Source: Nitrospirales bacterium
GTDB lineage: Bacteria > Nitrospirota > Nitrospiria > Nitrospirales > UBA8639
NCBI GenBank assembly: GCA_013817135.1
Contig: JACDDF010000097.1
Location: 1-7,280 of the forward strand
Direction: 5' to 3'
DNA: 7,280 nt
Under the pieces are notes generated by a model. That model did no database searches, was not told the DNA's origin, and saw only the letters and a program-made list of their open reading frames with translations. Shown piece after piece: positions 6,248 to 7,280 of the stretch. The position numbers and the translations under genes are program-made. How positions within the stretch are numbered: the stretch's first letter is position 1; every line of letters begins with the position of its first letter.

Positions 6248-6541
6248 TTACAGAGGAGGCGCCCTGGTTGGGAGAAAAGTGGAGGAAAAAAAAGAAGGGA
6301 ACTCCGGGAAGACCTGCTCCATAAGGGCAAGGAGGTGAAAGCTAGGGGAAATATCCTGGTTGTCTCCGGAAATGGTTTGTGCGGCGGCGCACATCCACGA
6401 ACAGACTCCCGTGCTGTGTGTGGCCGGTGTGTGGTGATGGGTATGCTCCGTAATTTGCGAAGCGTAGGTCAGGTGCATGCTTCCCATGATGAGGAAAAGC
6501 ATTATAATGAGAACAACGGTGAGACTTTTTCGATATGACAT
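6248..6541 (-). CDS. Small His-rich, CxxxC exported/membrane protein A
   Basis: This 97-residue protein appears to be the first gene of the minus-strand block. It opens with a basic start (RKS) and a strong hydrophobic segment (7-22), a signal peptide with possible cleavage after YAS (28) or an anchor. Then come the His cluster HTHHH (33-37) and H42, and CSWMCAAAQ with C47, C51 and Q55. The C-terminal half is rich in Phe, Pro and Ser. It has the same plan as the proteins at 5201-5521 and 1-240; the CSW-x-C core is shared exactly with the latter. No named family is recognised. The ATG at 6541 lacks an obvious ribosome binding site, but a promoter candidate lies 50 to 79 bases upstream. tlpA follows after about 170 bases. 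A metal-binding role is inferred. Confidence 0.78.
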   Translation of the reverse strand: MSYRKSLTVVLIIMLFLIMGSMHLTYASQITEHTHHHTPATHSTGVCSWMCAAAQTISGDNQDISPSFHLLALMEQVFPEFPSFFSSTFLPTRAPPL

Positions 6542-6590
6542 GGTATCTACAGGCCAGAAATATCCAAAACCCTGAATAAAAAGAAGGCTT

Positions 6591-6620
6591 ATGCTAGGGA
6601 AATACGAAAGATTCTGTCAA
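6591..6620 (-). promoter_or_regulatory. Candidate promoter of the minus-strand block
   Basis: On the minus strand a perfect TTGACA (6620-6615) is followed after 18 bases by TAGCAT (6596-6591), a four-of-six match to the -10 consensus. Transcription would start about 40 bases before the ATG of protein A. The 18-base spacer shows no clear operator dyad. The -35 match is strong and the -10 is weak, which fits an activated promoter but does not prove one. Confidence 0.5.
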
Positions 6621-6698
6621 GCAAATGGCTGTCCTCCGGTTCATGTCGCCGTCTGTCACTGGATGGGTCTTTGCGATCATGAATCCCTTCCCCGTGAG

Positions 6699-6726
6699 TT
6701 GATTCCCACCGGTAATTCGGTATACT
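6699..6726 (+). promoter_or_regulatory. Candidate secA promoter
   Basis: TTGATT (6699-6704) and TATACT (6721-6726) are spaced by 16 bases, a good match to a housekeeping sigma-70 promoter. It would give a leader of about 90 bases before secA. It diverges from the minus-strand promoter candidate, with about 80 bases between the two -35 elements. Confidence 0.55.
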
Positions 6727-6824
6727 AGGGCAACTGTACGGCTTGAAAGGTGTGTCTAGCCCTCAATCCCTATCCATTGTGAGTTTTTCCAACCCTTTTT
6801 CTGTATTCGAGGTATAAGGTCGAC

Positions 6825-7280
6825 ATGTTTGTTCGTCTATTAAATATTCTCTTTGGTAGCAAAAATGATCGAGAGCTGAAGCGGCTCAAACCACAAGTGA
6901 TTCGAGCCAATGAATTTGAGGTTTCCTTGCAACCTCTTGATGACGAAGGATTAGCGGCAAAGACCCCAATCTTTAAAAAAAGACTGGAAGCTGGAGAGTT
7001 TTTGGAGGATTTGCTCCCTGAGGCGTTTGCCGTATGCCGGGAAATGTCCAAGCGCCGGCTTGGCATGCGCCACTTTGATGTACAGTTGTTAGGCGGAATG
7101 GTCCTGCACCAGGGACGTATTGCCGAAATGCGCACAGGTGAAGGAAAAACCCTCGTCGCCACCCTTCCCGTCTATTTGAATGCGTTGGAGGGAAAAGGGG
7201 TTCATCTGGTGACGGTGAACGATTATCTGGCGAAGCGCGATGCCCAGTGGATGGGACCGCTCTACCATGGTTTAGGCTTA
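6825..7280 (+). CDS. secA: SecA preprotein translocase ATPase, N-terminal part (cut by right edge)
   Basis: The first 152 residues of SecA, the motor ATPase that drives preproteins through SecYEG. The N-terminus [20 protein letters not shown] is characteristic. Further on come the [12 protein letters not shown] stretch (80-91), the Q motif and Walker A region MRTGEGKT (102-109, with the nucleotide-binding Lys at 108, the same number as in E. coli SecA), and [19 protein letters not shown] (129-147). The ATG at 6825 is preceded by AAGGT four bases upstream and by GAGGT twelve bases upstream, and it places the protein in register with known SecA starts, so I do not favour an earlier start. The gene is a housekeeping one, transcribed away from the Ton block, and marks the block's boundary. 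Truncation is due to the window only. Confidence 0.97.
   Translation, partial: MFVRLLNILFGSKNDRELKRLKPQVIRANEFEVSLQPLDDEGLAAKTPIFKKRLEAGEFLEDLLPEAFAVCREMSKRRLGMRHFDVQLLGGMVLHQGRIAEMRTGEGKTLVATLPVYLNALEGKGVHLVTVNDYLAKRDAQWMGPLYHGLGL

Noticed and set aside
6770..7162. A minus-strand open frame of about 130 codons
   Set aside because: It lies opposite the unmistakable N-terminus of SecA and has no recognisable domain.
1..7280. CRISPR arrays, tRNA or rRNA genes, insertion sequences
   Set aside because: No regularly spaced repeats, no cloverleaf or rRNA-like stretch and no transposase frame were seen on either strand.

Overview
The window carries one long block of genes on the minus strand (about 6540 down to the left edge) and the start of a divergent secA gene on the right. 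The Gram-negative envelope genes (TonB, ExbB, ExbD, an outer-membrane barrel), the mid-range base composition and the style of the TonB C-terminal domains suggest a Gram-negative bacterium. Nitrospira or a related Nitrospirota is my best guess, from recollection of similar proteins only; no RNA gene or other phylogenetic marker besides the SecA N-terminus is present.

Layout, read in the direction of minus-strand transcription: a small membrane or exported His-rich protein A (6541-6248); a TlpA-type thioredoxin (6075-5518); a second His-rich protein B that overlaps tlpA by four bases (5521-5201); an outer-membrane beta-barrel protein (5125-3977); a secreted protein with a TonB C-terminal domain but no membrane anchor (3864-3274); an exported nine-repeat TPR protein (3236-2184); a TonB (2187-1294, again a four-base overlap); ExbB (1266-670); ExbD (664-254); and a third His-rich protein C (240 to the left edge, incomplete). 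No gap inside the block exceeds about 170 bases and I see no convincing terminator in it, so it may be a single operon. A plausible minus-strand promoter lies at 6620-6591 and a plausible secA promoter at 6699-6726.

The most striking observation is that the three small proteins A, B and C, scattered at the two ends of the block, share one unusual pattern: an N-terminal hydrophobic segment, a histidine cluster, then C-x3-C-x3-Q about 8 to 12 residues later. The family is small and divergent but recurrent. The His cluster and cysteine pair look like a metal site, and the Cys/Cys spacing with a ligand position four residues further on matches the CuA loop of cytochrome oxidase subunit II, with Gln in place of His. 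Together with a TlpA-type disulfide reductase (a family known to reduce CuA and Sco cysteines), a barrel protein with its own cysteine pair, and a full TonB-ExbB-ExbD energy module, the locus looks like a dedicated envelope system for importing or handling a metal, copper being the first guess. The metal and direction of transport are inference; no TonB-dependent receptor is visible within the window.

The other oddities are a soluble TonB-domain protein that also carries a TonB-box-like motif at its mature N-terminus, and a T9 tract at the start of the barrel gene that separates upstream ATG codons from the reading frame by one base.
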